Source: Mesorhizobium sp. WSM3626 (GTDB lineage: Bacteria > Pseudomonadota > Alphaproteobacteria > Rhizobiales > Rhizobiaceae). Taken from it: a DNA stretch of 64,000 bases. The notes beneath the pieces are model-generated. The model saw only the letters and a list, made by a program, of their open reading frames with translations, was not told the origin of the DNA and made no database searches. Every line of letters begins with the position of its first letter. Position 1 is the stretch's first letter. Positions 8,651 to 17,245 of the stretch are shown in pieces. Both the position numbers and the translations under genes were made by a program. The stretch is taken from positions 1-64,000 of the forward strand of contig NZ_AZUY01000031.1 of assembly GCF_000513935.1 (NCBI RefSeq), written 5' to 3'.

Positions 8651-8813
8651 GGGACCGAGCCGGCGATCTACCCTCGTGCCGGCTCGTCTTGGCCTGCACA
8701 TTTACGCAAGAGCTTATGAAAATCAACAGTTTCTTAACCAAGGCTCGCGAATCGCTTGGATTAAGGTAAATGGGTAACCCTGTTGGGTTGACCGGATAAT
8801 CCGGCCCGGACCG

Positions 8814-10187
8814 TCAGGCCGCCTTGGCAACGACGCGGTTGCGGCCGCCGCTCTTGGCTTCGTAGAGCGCGAGATCGGCGCGCTTCATCAGCGCCGCCAC
8901 CGTATCCACGCCCTTCAGCACCGATGACACGCCAACGCTGACGGTGACCTCGATCGTCTTGCCGTCGGCACCGATGGCGAACGGCATCTGGGCGATTTCG
9001 GCGCGGATGCGCTCGGCCACTTTCTCGGCAACGGTGCCGTCGGTGTCCGGCATCACCACCACGAACTCCTCGCCGCCGAACCGGCAGGCAAGGTCGATAC
9101 CTCTGACGTTCTTGCGCAGCCGCCGTGCGAATTCGCGCAGCACATCGTCGCCGCCGTCATGGCCGTGCGTGTCATTTATTGACTTGAAGCGGTCGAGATC
9201 CGTGATCATCACCGACAGCGGCCGGCGCCGCGCCACGGCGCGGTCGAACAGCGTCTGCAGATGGCTGTCGAGATAGCGGCGGTTGTGCAGACCGGTCAGG
9301 CCGTCGGTCACGGCCATTTCGATGGTCTGGGTAACGCTGGCGCGCAATTGGTCGTTGTAGCGCTTGCGGCGCACCTGGGTGCGCAGCCGCGCCGTCAGTT
9401 CCTGCTGGTCGATCGGCCGCATCAGATAGTCGTTGATGCCGAGTTCCAGCCCTCGGATGATGCGCTCCTCCTCGCCCTCCTCCGCCAAAAGGATGATCGG
9501 CACGAAACGGGTGCGGTCGAGCGAGCGCAATTGCGAGCAGAGCCTGAGCGGATCGAAATCGGCGAAGGCCGTCGAGATCATCACGCATTCATAGGGCGTT
9601 TCGGCGGCTTGGAAGAACCCGGCATGCGGATCGCCGGTGACGTCGAGGTCGGCCCGGTCGCGCAACATCTTCTGGATGCGCTCGACCGACGATTTGCGCT
9701 CATCGATCAAAAGCACTTTCGGCGTCGTGTCCTCGGACGCGAAATTGCGGCTCAAAAGTTCTTCGATGCCGATGTTGCGTGTGGTCGAGGCGCGCAGCCG
9801 AAGCTCGTCGGTCAACGACTTCAGGCGGACCAGGCTCTTGACGCGCGTCATCAGCTGCAGATCGTTGACCGGCTTGGTCAGGAAATCGTCGGCGCCGGCC
9901 TCCAGCCCGCGCACGCGATCGGAAACCTGGTCGAGCGCCGTGATCATCACCACCGGAATGTGCGACGTCGCCGGATCGCTCTTCAGCCGCCGGCAGACCT
10001 CGAACCCGTCCATATCGGGCATCATCACGTCGAGCAGCACGACGTCGACCTTGCCGTTCTCGCAGGTCTCGATCGCGTCGGGCCCGTTGGTGGCGGTCAG
10101 CACCTCGAAATATTCGGCCAGCAGCCGGACCTCCAGCAGCCTGACGTTGGCAGGGATGTCGTCGACGACGAGGATCCGCGCGGTCAT
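8814..10187 (-). CDS. pleD: Response regulator/diguanylate cyclase PleD
   Basis: A 457-aa c-di-GMP synthase with the PleD architecture. The first receiver domain has phospho-acceptor D53 in LLDVMMPDMDG. The second receiver (about 155-275) lacks the acceptor Asp, as in Caulobacter PleD. The GGDEF domain has the active site GGEEF at 371-375 and the inhibitory RxxD site (RGID) five residues before it. PleD makes c-di-GMP at the flagellated pole during cell differentiation. It lies 33 bp downstream of divK in the same direction, the conserved alphaproteobacterial pair. Confidence 0.96.
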   Translation of the reverse strand: MTARILVVDDIPANVRLLEVRLLAEYFEVLTATNGPDAIETCENGKVDVVLLDVMMPDMDGFEVCRRLKSDPATSHIPVVMITALDQVSDRVRGLEAGADDFLTKPVNDLQLMTRVKSLVRLKSLTDELRLRASTTRNIGIEELLSRNFASEDTTPKVLLIDERKSSVERIQKMLRDRADLDVTGDPHAGFFQAAETPYECVMISTAFADFDPLRLCSQLRSLDRTRFVPIILLAEEGEEERIIRGLELGINDYLMRPIDQQELTARLRTQVRRKRYNDQLRASVTQTIEMAVTDGLTGLHNRRYLDSHLQTLFDRAVARRRPLSVMITDLDRFKSINDTHGHDGGDDVLREFARRLRKNVRGIDLACRFGGEEFVVVMPDTDGTVAEKVAERIRAEIAQMPFAIGADGKTIEVTVSVGVSSVLKGVDTVAALMKRADLALYEAKSGGRNRVVAKAA

Positions 10188-10220
10188 TTCACAAGGCTCC
10201 GGCTCGGCTGGAAGGGAACA

Positions 10221-10592
10221 TCAGGCATCGCCCAGATAGGATTTGATGGTTTCGATGAAGCGCGGCACCGAGATCGGCTTCGAAATATAGGCCTCGCAGC
10301 CGCCCTGGCGGATGCGCTCCTCGTCGCCCTTCATCGCGAAGGCAGTCACGGCAATGACCGGGATGACGTGCAGATCGTCGTCCTCCTTCAGCCATTTGGT
10401 CACTTCCAGCCCCGACACTTCTGGCAGTTGGATGTCCATCAGGATGAGGTCCGGCCGGTGTTGGCGCGCCAGGTCGAGCGCTTCCAGACCGTTGCGGGTG
10501 CGCACCGTCTCGTAACCGCTTGCTTCGATGAGGTCCCGAAAGAGCTTCATATTGAGCTCATTGTCCTCGACGATCATGACCTTCTTAGGCAT
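10221..10592 (-). CDS. divK: Cell-cycle response regulator DivK
   Basis: A single receiver domain of 123 aa starting [20 protein letters not shown], with acidic pocket E9-D10, phospho-acceptor D53 in LILMDIQLP, and the conserved Lys in YISKPIS. It has no output domain, as expected for DivK, which acts through kinases such as PleC, DivJ and DivL to control CtrA. The ATG at 10592 gives the standard length; the longer frame to 10799 adds residues unlike any receiver. It forms an operon with pleD. Confidence 0.96.
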   Translation of the reverse strand: MPKKVMIVEDNELNMKLFRDLIEASGYETVRTRNGLEALDLARQHRPDLILMDIQLPEVSGLEVTKWLKEDDDLHVIPVIAVTAFAMKGDEERIRQGGCEAYISKPISVPRFIETIKSYLGDA

Positions 10593-10838
10593 CGAAATCC
10601 CGTCCCGGCCGTCCTCCGCCCGGAGGTGGCCGTCATGCGCTCTTTCCTTGGACGCACCAAACCCTGCTTCACGATACGGCAATATGATTGACGAAACGGA
10701 AACCCGTAGCCTGCAAAGCAGCACGAATTCCGCCGCGCCTCCCGCGCATCCAAAAGGCGCGCCGCGCTCTAATGGCTTGCCGCGGCCAACTCTTGCCATT
10801 ACTGCGGGAGAGACTCATTCCACACACCGAAGGTAGTG

Positions 10839-11138
10839 ATGGCAAACGCAGCGTCAATGCGCGAAGAGGCCGAAACCATTGCCGTCAAGGCATTGGGCTT
10901 CGTTGCCGCCGATCCGGAGCTTTTACCGCGCTTTCTGGCGATCACCGGAATAGAGGCGCATTCGATCCGCCGGGCGGCCGGCGAGCCGGGTTTCCTGGCC
11001 GGCGTCCTGCAATTCATTCTCGCCCACGAGCCGACTTTGATGCGCTTCGCCGAGGAGACCGGCACGCCACCGGCGGCTGTCGGCAAGGCGTTGCGCGCCT
11101 TGCCGCTTGGCGATGACAATCACGAGCGTTCCACATGA
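10839..11138 (+). CDS. DUF3572 family protein
   Basis: A 99-aa, mainly alpha-helical soluble protein beginning MANAASMREEAETIAVKALG, with LPRFLAITGI and PGFLAGVLQFILAHEP in the middle. It matches the small DUF3572 family of alphaproteobacteria, whose function is unknown. AAGG lies 5 bases before the ATG at 10839; a GTG one codon earlier is possible. It starts divergently from divK and overlaps the next gene by ATGA, so the two are probably translated together. Confidence 0.75.
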   Translation: MANAASMREEAETIAVKALGFVAADPELLPRFLAITGIEAHSIRRAAGEPGFLAGVLQFILAHEPTLMRFAEETGTPPAAVGKALRALPLGDDNHERST

Positions 11139-11797
11139 GCGATGATCCCGAAACCGCGCGCCAGATCGAGGAACTGGCGGCTGACGACAGGCCGCTGCTC
11201 GTGCTCGACGTCGACGACGTGGTGCTCGAATTCATCCGCCCTTTCCCGCATTTCCTCAAGGCGCGTGGCTATGGCCTGACGCTGGCATCCTTCCGGCTGA
11301 CCGGTAACATTGCCGAAACGGCCAGCGGCCGGCTGATCGAACAACCCGAAGTCGCGGCACTTTTGGGTGATTTCTTCGACGCGCAAGCCGATTGGCAGAG
11401 CATCACCGATGGAGCCGCGAAAGCTTTGACGGGGCTTGGAGACCGCGCGGAAATCATATTGCTGACGGCCATGCCACACAGGCATCGTGCCGTTCGCCGC
11501 GCGCATCTCGACGCCCTCGGGCTAAGCTATCCGCTGCTGACCACCGAAATGGCCAAGGGCCCGGCGGTGGCCAGGCTGCGCGGCAAGACCGGGCGGCCGG
11601 TGGTCTTCGTCGACGACCAACCGGCCAATCTGGCGTCGGTGCGGGAATCTGTCGCCGACGCAAATCTTTTCCACCTGATGGCCGACAATTCGCTGCGCTC
11701 GTTCCTGCCGTCGGTCCCGGACGATGTCATCGTCGTCCAGGATTGGCACCAAGCCGCGCCGAAGATCGCGGCCGCGCTGGGACTTCAGGCGCTTTGA
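11135..11797 (+). CDS. HAD-superfamily hydrolase-like protein
   Basis: A 220-aa protein with a HAD pattern: LLVLDVDDVV supplies the nucleophile-site aspartates near residue 24-27, a Thr-containing ILLTAMP fills the motif II position, and VVFVDDQPANL supplies motif IV. Phosphatase action is therefore likely, but the substrate is unknown. The start overlaps the DUF3572 stop by four bases. A dispersed palindromic repeat begins a few bases after the stop. Confidence 0.7.
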   Translation: MSDDPETARQIEELAADDRPLLVLDVDDVVLEFIRPFPHFLKARGYGLTLASFRLTGNIAETASGRLIEQPEVAALLGDFFDAQADWQSITDGAAKALTGLGDRAEIILLTAMPHRHRAVRRAHLDALGLSYPLLTTEMAKGPAVARLRGKTGRPVVFVDDQPANLASVRESVADANLFHLMADNSLRSFLPSVPDDVIVVQDWHQAAPKIAAALGLQAL

Positions 11798-11802
11798 CGC
11801 AC

Positions 11803-11843
11803 TCCCGCGCGGAAAACCGCTTTACACTTTTCCTGGAATTGGT
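11803..11843 (-). repeat. Dispersed intergenic repeat, copy 1
   Basis: On the minus strand this stretch reads AATTCCAGGAAAAGTG, then TAAAGCGGTTTTCCGCGCGG. It matches the repeat at 54411-54454 over about 35 positions with a handful of differences. It sits directly after the HAD gene, in the gap before a convergent gene. Confidence 0.7.
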
Positions 11844-11857
11844 CGAGGGCTGAAACC

Positions 11858-13432
11858 TCAAGGATTGAGCTTAGCCCCTGCCCCGCCGTTAGCGCTGCCG
11901 CCATTGTCACCGCCGCCATTGTCGCTACCGCCGCTCTCGTCGTCCGAGCCGTCACCATCGTCGACGCTGTCGTCCACCGCTGGGTCAGCGGGCTTCAGCA
12001 TGACGCCGTTGACGGCGACCGAGCCGTCGGCCTTGGTGTTGATGACCCATTCCAGCTTGCCGTCCGGCAGCGTCTTGGCAAAACCCTTCGCCATGAGAGC
12101 GACAGGCACGTACTGCCCAACCTCCGGCTCCGCCTTCGCTGCTTCCTGCAGATGTTCCATGATCTTGTCGAAGCCGGCGACGTCGACAGTGAGATTTGCG
12201 TCAGGTTTCTGGCCGAAGCTTGTCATCTCGCCTTCTAGCGCGATTTCCATGTCCTTGTTCTTCACGGTGCTGTGGCCGATGACGACCTTCGGCGTCTTGG
12301 CAAGGAAGTCGGCTTTGAGCTGGTCGCCGAACTCGGCCGGCAGCGGCGGATCCTGATTGAGGTCAAAGGCTTCGATCGTCTTCTTCGCCATGTTGTAGAG
12401 ATCGATGTTGGCGCCGCCGAAGTTCAGGTCGATATCGGTGGGCAGCAGCGCCACGCTCCAGCTCGGCAAGAGCTGCTGCGGCACGGTCAGCCCCGAAGCC
12501 TTGATGCCATAGTTGATCTTGCCGTTCTGGGCGACCCCGTCGGAACCGAACGCTACGCCGAACTGGGTTGCCCCGAACGTACCGATCGGGCTGTCGACCG
12601 CGAAATCCTTGAAGCCATAGGTTCCGTCGATACGCTCCCACACCGGAAGTGCTGCAAGCAGAAGCGACTTGAGCTGCGCCTGGTTTGCCTTCAGCGTCTT
12701 CTCGTCCTCATTGGCCACGGCAAACGCCAGCAGGTCGAGCAGTGGCTTGGTCTGCACACCCTTGCCACCGGCCTCCACAGTAAATTCCGGCGACTTCACG
12801 GTAACGGGAAAATTCAGCCCGTTCTCGGGATCATTGAATTTTATCGCTTCGACGAAGTTCGAAATCTTTTGCGACGTCGTGAAATCGACGCCGCCATTGG
12901 CCGCCTTGGTCGCGGAAAGCGTCACGGTGCCGGCACCAGCGCTCGCCTCCATCTGCTGCTTGCTATCCTGCGACGACATCGTCATCCCGGCAATCGAGCT
13001 CGTGGCGCTGGTGAAGGCCGCCAGCTTGGGGTCATAAACGCCGCTGCCCTTGCCGTCCTTGATCGAAAACCGCGTGCTTTGCTTTCCCTGGGGGCCGTTG
13101 AATTCGAAGGACGCGCTCTGCGAAAAATCCATCGAGACATCCCAGGACCCGTCACTGCGCGGCTTGACCAGCAGGGCGTAGGGCGCAAAGTCGAATTTCA
13201 TCAGCTTCTGGTCGGGAAAGCTGCTGGCAAGCGCCTTGAAATCGAACACGATCTTGTAGGCGTCGCCTTCGGCCGAAACCTTCAGGATACCCTTATCGAG
13301 CGCCTGTTTGCCGACATAGCGGGACAGGTCATCGGACAATTGCTTGGCGCCCTGGCTGTCGACGGTCTGGCCGAAAGCAGGCGCACTGAGCAGCAGCGCG
13401 GTAAAGGCAATTGGCAACATACGGTTCACGGG
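11858..13432 (-). CDS. Exported protein of unknown function with Asp/Gly/Asn-rich tail
   Basis: A 524-aa protein with a cleavable signal peptide (MLPIAFTALLLSAPAFG, cut near AFG-QT). The body is rich in beta-type alternation, with repeated phrases such as FDFKALASSF, MTSFGQKPDANLTVDV and LEWVINTKADGSVAVNGVM. It recalls the large periplasmic DUF2125/YdgA-like proteins of alphaproteobacteria, but I cannot confirm the family. The last 50 residues are acidic then Gly/Asn-rich (VDDGDGSDDESGG), a flexible tail. The GTG at 13432 is chosen because GGAGA lies 7 bases upstream; an ATG four codons on is also possible. Confidence 0.65.
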   Translation of the reverse strand, partial: PVNRMLPIAFTALLLSAPAFGQTVDSQGAKQLSDDLSRYVGKQALDKGILKVSAEGDAYKIVFDFKALASSFPDQKLMKFDFAPYALLVKPRSDGSWDVSMDFSQSASFEFNGPQGKQSTRFSIKDGKGSGVYDPKLAAFTSATSSIAGMTMSSQDSKQQMEASAGAGTVTLSATKAANGGVDFTTSQKISNFVEAIKFNDPENGLNFPVTVKSPEFTVEAGGKGVQTKPLLDLLAFAVANEDEKTLKANQAQLKSLLLAALPVWERIDGTYGFKDFAVDSPIGTFGATQFGVAFGSDGVAQNGKINYGIKASGLTVPQQLLPSWSVALLPTDIDLNFGGANIDLYNMAKKTIEAFDLNQDPPLPAEFGDQLKADFLAKTPKVVIGHSTVKNKDMEIALEGEMTSFGQKPDANLTVDVAGFDKIMEHLQEAAKAEPEVGQYVPVALMAKGFAKTLPDGKLEWVINTKADGSVAVNGVMLKPADPAVDDSVDDGDGSDDESGGSDNGGGDNGGSANGGAGAKLNP

Positions 13433-13686
13433 AATTCTCCGTTCGGTCGAAGGCAAAATTCGTTTCGTATCTCTGGTAGGGAAATACCATCACGACTGCA
13501 AGACGATGACGGCCAGGCATTCGGCTTCAACACCAGCCGCATCAGCGGCGAATGGTTCGTCGCCCAGCCGCGCAATCTGGCACCGCTGCAGAATAAAGGA
13601 TTCAGTTTCGCCCCGCTCCCCTTATTTCCTGATGAGCAAAATCACTTTGCCGCAAAAATACTATGCAACTGCAAGCTGAAGTTTTC
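13433..13686. other. Intergenic region with a possible gene-tail remnant
   Basis: This 254-bp gap holds the upstream region of the exported-protein gene. At 13534-13549 it holds a 16-bp sequence (CAGCCGCATCAGCGGC) that recurs at 13696-13711 in the end of the GNAT gene. On the minus strand the upstream copy reads PLMRLVL, like the GNAT ending PLMRLIL. No complete gene is visible. Confidence 0.35.
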
Positions 13687-14262
13687 CTACAATATCAGCC
13701 GCATCAGCGGCCGGCCGGCCTTGCGCTCCACAAGCCTCTCGAACCCGGCCTTCTCGAAGACCCCGGATGAGCCGACAAACAGGCCGATCGAACGCGAATC
13801 GCGGGACAGGTCGATCGGGCAGGCCTCGACAAGCCGCGCCCCGTTCCTGCGGGCGAAATCGATGCCGCCTTCGACGAGGCGGTGCGTGATGCCCCTGCCG
13901 CGCGCCTTGGCGCGGATGAAAAAGCACGAGATCGCCCAGACGGCCGGATCGGACGCGTCGGCGGGATCGATCGGCGCCGAGCCCCTGCCCTTGTTGTTCC
14001 ATTCGGGCACGTCGGCGCGTGGCCCGATCTGCATCCAGCCAACCGCCTTGCCATCCTCGAAAGCCAGCAGGCCGGGCGGCGGGCCGGCCTCGATGCGCGC
14101 CTTGATGTGGTCCTTGTTGCGTTCACGGCTGCTCTCGCGCCGCACCGCTGGCGCCAGCCGGAAATGCGTGCACCAGCAACCATAACAGGCGCCCTGCTTG
14201 CCAAAAAGGTCCTCGAATTCAGGCCAGAGCTCAGGCGCCAGCGGCACTACCGTCGTGCTCAT
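13687..14262 (-). CDS. GNAT-family N-acetyltransferase
   Basis: A 191-aa acetyltransferase. The acetyl-CoA loop is seen as [20 protein letters not shown] (R-G-R-G-I, the Q/RxxGxG/A type) in the middle third. The Cys-rich N-terminal phrase [12 protein letters not shown] belongs to a subgroup often annotated simply as GNAT. The substrate is unknown. The gene is divergent from dinB, whose SOS box lies 57-71 bp upstream of this ATG. It ends in PLMRLIL beside a short duplicated sequence. Confidence 0.8.
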   Translation of the reverse strand: MSTTVVPLAPELWPEFEDLFGKQGACYGCWCTHFRLAPAVRRESSRERNKDHIKARIEAGPPPGLLAFEDGKAVGWMQIGPRADVPEWNNKGRGSAPIDPADASDPAVWAISCFFIRAKARGRGITHRLVEGGIDFARRNGARLVEACPIDLSRDSRSIGLFVGSSGVFEKAGFERLVERKAGRPLMRLIL

Positions 14263-14318
14263 GCGTTCTCCCCAGGCCAGGCTTGTCGCTGGCCTTGCGC
14301 TGTCGTACCATTGCTTCT

Positions 14319-14333
14319 GTTCTCTTTATGTTC
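14319..14333. promoter_or_regulatory. LexA (SOS) box, GTTC-N7-GTTC
   Basis: The 15 bases GTTCTCTTTATGTTC match the alphaproteobacterial LexA operator GTTC-N7-GTTC exactly. It lies 6 bp before the dinB start chosen here, so LexA binding would block transcription. It could also cover the divergent GNAT promoter. Confidence 0.85.
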
Positions 14334-14339
14334 GCAGCG

Positions 14340-15656
14340 ATGGCGGCTCCTGTCAACAATCCCGATCACGGTTTTTGTCGTGACTGCCTGATGTTTCAGC
14401 GCGGTGAAACGCGCCGCTGCGAACGCTGCGGCAGCCCTCGCCTTGCCCGCCATCCCGAGCTTTACCGGCTGCACCTCGCCCATATCGATTGCGATGCCTT
14501 CTACGCGGCGATCGAAAAGCGCGACAACCCCACGCTCAAGGACAAGCCGTTGATCATCGGCGGCGGCAAGCGCGGCGTCGTCTCCACCGCCTGCTATATC
14601 GCGCGCATCCGCGGCGTGCGCTCCGCCATGCCGATGTTCAAGGCACTCGAGGCCTGCCCCGAGGCGGTCGTGATCGCGCCGAACATGGAAAAGTATGTGG
14701 CCGTCGGCCGCGAGGTGCGCGCCATGATGCAGGCCTTGACGCCGCTGGTCGAGCCGCTGTCGATCGATGAGGCATTCCTCGATCTCGCCGGCACCGAGCG
14801 GCTGCACGGCCTGCCGCCGGCGGTGGTGCTGGCGCGCTTCGCGCTGGCCGTGGAGAAGGAGATCGGCATCACCGTGTCATCAGGCCTGTCCTACTGCAAG
14901 TTCCTCGCCAAGATCGCGTCCGACTTCCGCAAGCCGCGCGGCTTCTCCGTCATTGGCGAGGCCGAAGCGGTCGGATTTCTGGCAACGCAGCCGGTGACCA
15001 TGATCTGGGGTGTCGGCAAGGCGTTCAACGCCACGCTCGAACAGGATGGCATCCGCACCATCGGCCAGCTTCAGAAGATGGAACGCGGCGACCTGATGCG
15101 CCGCTATGGGGTGATGGGCGAACGGCTCTACCGGCTTTCGCGCGGTGAGGATGTCCGCCGCGTCGACCCCGACCAGGACGCCAAGAGCGTATCGGCCGAA
15201 ACCACTTTCGACACCGATATCGGCTCGCTGGAAGAGCTGGTCTCCGTGCTGAGGGGCCTATCGGAAAAAGTCTCGGCGCGGCTGAAGAAGTCAGGCATTG
15301 CCGGGCGCACCGTCGTGCTGAAGCTGAAGACCCAGGATTTCAAGCTGCGCACGCGCAACCGCCAACTCGGCGACCCGACCCGGCTCGCCGACCGCATCTT
15401 TTCGACCGGCGTGGAACTTCTTCGCAAGGAGACGGACGGAACGAAATTTCGATTGCTCGGCATCGGTGTCAGCGACCTCTCCGACGACGATAAGGCCGAC
15501 CCGCCGGATCTGGTCGATGTCCAGTCGCGCAAGCGCGCCATGGCCGAAGGCGCCATCGATGCGTTGCGCGACAAGTTCGGGCGCAAGGCTGTGCAAACCG
15601 GCTACACCTTCGGCAAGGGCCGCGACGCCCATCCACCGGAGCCGCTTGAAGATTGA
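14340..15656 (+). CDS. dinB: DNA polymerase IV (Y family) with N-terminal zinc-knuckle
   Basis: A 438-aa error-prone translesion polymerase. Catalytic acidic residues appear in [17 protein letters not shown] and [10 protein letters not shown], and the steric [15 protein letters not shown] region is typical of DinB. A putative zinc site, FCRDC then CERCG, precedes the polymerase domain by about 25 residues; many alphaproteobacterial DinBs have such an extension. The start at 14340 is set by the LexA box just upstream, which the longer frame from 14283 would translate. Little ribosome-site sequence is present, so it may be translated from a nearly leaderless mRNA. Confidence 0.93.
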   Translation: MAAPVNNPDHGFCRDCLMFQRGETRRCERCGSPRLARHPELYRLHLAHIDCDAFYAAIEKRDNPTLKDKPLIIGGGKRGVVSTACYIARIRGVRSAMPMFKALEACPEAVVIAPNMEKYVAVGREVRAMMQALTPLVEPLSIDEAFLDLAGTERLHGLPPAVVLARFALAVEKEIGITVSSGLSYCKFLAKIASDFRKPRGFSVIGEAEAVGFLATQPVTMIWGVGKAFNATLEQDGIRTIGQLQKMERGDLMRRYGVMGERLYRLSRGEDVRRVDPDQDAKSVSAETTFDTDIGSLEELVSVLRGLSEKVSARLKKSGIAGRTVVLKLKTQDFKLRTRNRQLGDPTRLADRIFSTGVELLRKETDGTKFRLLGIGVSDLSDDDKADPPDLVDVQSRKRAMAEGAIDALRDKFGRKAVQTGYTFGKGRDAHPPEPLED

Positions 15657-15662
15657 ACCCGA

Positions 15663-16169
15663 TCAGCTGCGCCGAAGATCGATGCGGCTGGTCACGACGC
15701 TCTTGCCGGTTTGGGGATCACGGTCGACCACCGTCAGAACAATGCCGTCCGCCCCGTTTTTTTGTACGGTAAGCTGCGCGGCGCGATCGCCATTGACCTC
15801 CTTGGCCCAGCGAATGGCGAGGTTTATCGCATTGCCGGAACGGCTTCCGTTCAGCTGCGCCGGTCCGGTGCGCGATCCCACATAGACGCCGCTGTATTTG
15901 CCGCCGCTGACCTTCAGACGAGCGCTGATGGCGCGTGTCACCAGGATCAGGCCGCGGCAGTTGCCGTCGAGCGACAGCGAGGTTGAGGTCGCGTTCGACT
16001 TGAAGCTGCAAGAGACACTGACGTTCGGCACATCCGTGGTTACCTGAACAGTGCCCTTGCCAGCGAAATTGCCCTTGAACGACTGGAGAAATTTGGTCTC
16101 GTCGGCATGAGCCGCGCCCGCAGCAATCACCAGGCAGCCAGCAAGCGCGACTTGCGCGAATAGTCTCAT
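15663..16169 (-). CDS. Exported hypothetical protein
   Basis: A 168-aa periplasmic protein with a clear signal peptide (MRLFAQVALAGCLVIAAGAAHA, cut before DETKF). The mature domain is beta-rich, with GNFAGKGTVQVTTDVPNV at its start, two Cys (in VSCSF and GNCRG) that could form a disulfide, and QLTVQKNGADGIVLTVVDR near the end. I do not recognise a named family. It converges on dinB with only a 6-bp gap. AGGAGG-type sequence lies upstream of the ATG at 16169. Confidence 0.7.
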   Translation of the reverse strand: MRLFAQVALAGCLVIAAGAAHADETKFLQSFKGNFAGKGTVQVTTDVPNVSVSCSFKSNATSTSLSLDGNCRGLILVTRAISARLKVSGGKYSGVYVGSRTGPAQLNGSRSGNAINLAIRWAKEVNGDRAAQLTVQKNGADGIVLTVVDRDPQTGKSVVTSRIDLRRS

Positions 16170-16354
16170 GAAACCCTCCTTGTCGACACGGGAATGCGCG
16201 TTTGCACAGCACGGATACTAGGGGGCTCAACGCCCCTGGCCGTATCGGGTTCCGCCCGCAGCATGACTGCTCTCAAAGCCTTCGCCGCGACTGGCCCAGA
16301 AGAATACGTGGACTAGCGATTGCTCCGACAGCCACGGCCTGCGACATAGCGGAC

Positions 16355-17236
16355 ATGGCACCCACCCCGTCGATCCCCAAGGCCGCGTTCTGGATGGCGC
16401 TGTCGATCACGTCGTTCCTGGCGATGTCGGTCGCCGGCCGCGCCACGACGGCCGAACTCAATGTCTTCCAGGTGCTGGAACTGCGTTCGATCATCGGCTT
16501 CTTCATTCTGCTGCCGCTGGTGATGGCGACAGGTGGGCTTGCCGCGATGCGCACGCAGCGGCCGCTGGCCCATATCGCGCGCAATGTCGTCCACTATAGC
16601 GGCCAGGCTGCCTGGCTCTACGCGTTGACGCTCATTCCGCTGGCGGTGCTGATCTCGATCGAATTCACCACGCCGATCTGGACGGCGATCCTGGCGGTCA
16701 CGTTTCTCGGCGAAAGGCTGAGCCGGCCACGGCTCGCGGCGATCGTGCTTGGGCTGATCGGCGTGGTCGTCATCGTGCGTCCAGGCGTCGACTCGGCCGA
16801 TGTGGGCCATCTGGTCGTGCTGGGCGCGGCGGTCTGTTTCGGCGTTTCGCTGGTGCTGGTCAAGTCGCTGACGCGCACGGACAGCGTCGTGCGGATCATC
16901 TTCTGGATGCTGGTCATCCAGTCCGTGGTCGGCCTTGTTCCGGCTCTCTACGAATGGCGCAACCCTTCGCTTGCACTGTGGCCTTGGATCATCCTGATCG
17001 GTTTCACCGGCATGTCGTCCCATTTCTGCCTCGCCCGTGCCCTGGCCTATGCCGATGCGACCGTGATCTCGCCGATGGATTTCCTGCGCGTACCGCTATC
17101 GGCATTGATCGGCTGGCTGCTCTATCAGGAGCAGATCGACGCCTTCACCGCCGGCGGTGCATTGCTGATCCTGATGGGCAATTTGCTCAACTTGCAGCGC
17201 AAAGCTGTAAAGCCGGCCGAGGTCGCGGCGTCATAG
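16355..17236 (+). CDS. DMT-superfamily (EamA) membrane transporter
   Basis: A 293-aa integral membrane protein with about ten hydrophobic helices in two EamA repeats. The first repeat holds ALTLIPLAVLISIEFTTPIW and the second holds ALAYADATVISPMDFLRVP, the matching positions of the two halves. It is probably an exporter of metabolites or amino acids; the substrate is not evident. The ATG at 16355 gives the normal short cytoplasmic N-terminus; the frame back to 16202 adds a hydrophilic, Arg-rich stretch unlike the family. Confidence 0.88.
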   Translation: MAPTPSIPKAAFWMALSITSFLAMSVAGRATTAELNVFQVLELRSIIGFFILLPLVMATGGLAAMRTQRPLAHIARNVVHYSGQAAWLYALTLIPLAVLISIEFTTPIWTAILAVTFLGERLSRPRLAAIVLGLIGVVVIVRPGVDSADVGHLVVLGAAVCFGVSLVLVKSLTRTDSVVRIIFWMLVIQSVVGLVPALYEWRNPSLALWPWIILIGFTGMSSHFCLARALAYADATVISPMDFLRVPLSALIGWLLYQEQIDAFTAGGALLILMGNLLNLQRKAVKPAEVAAS

Positions 17237-17245
17237 CACTGCCGG

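Larger units (their letters stand above)
8426..8813. other. Long structured intergenic region
   Basis: This 388-bp stretch holds the minus-strand terminator, the small ORF with its hairpin, and an inverted repeat near 8734-8770 (TTAACCAAG, 18 bp later CTTGGATTAA). A hairpin formed by AACCC/GGGTT lies just before the pleD stop. Longer frames across it look like chance frames, rich in Arg, Pro and Gly. Confidence 0.5.

Noticed and set aside
8459..8701. 80-aa minus-strand and 83-aa plus-strand frames in the 8.43-8.81 kb region
   Set aside because: They lack ribosome sites and have Arg/Pro/Gly-rich chance-like products; the shorter 24-codon frame has far better start signals.
12272..14185. 637-aa plus-strand open frame
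   Set aside because: It covers the antisense of the exported protein, an intergenic gap and the GNAT gene. No ribosome site or domain is visible.
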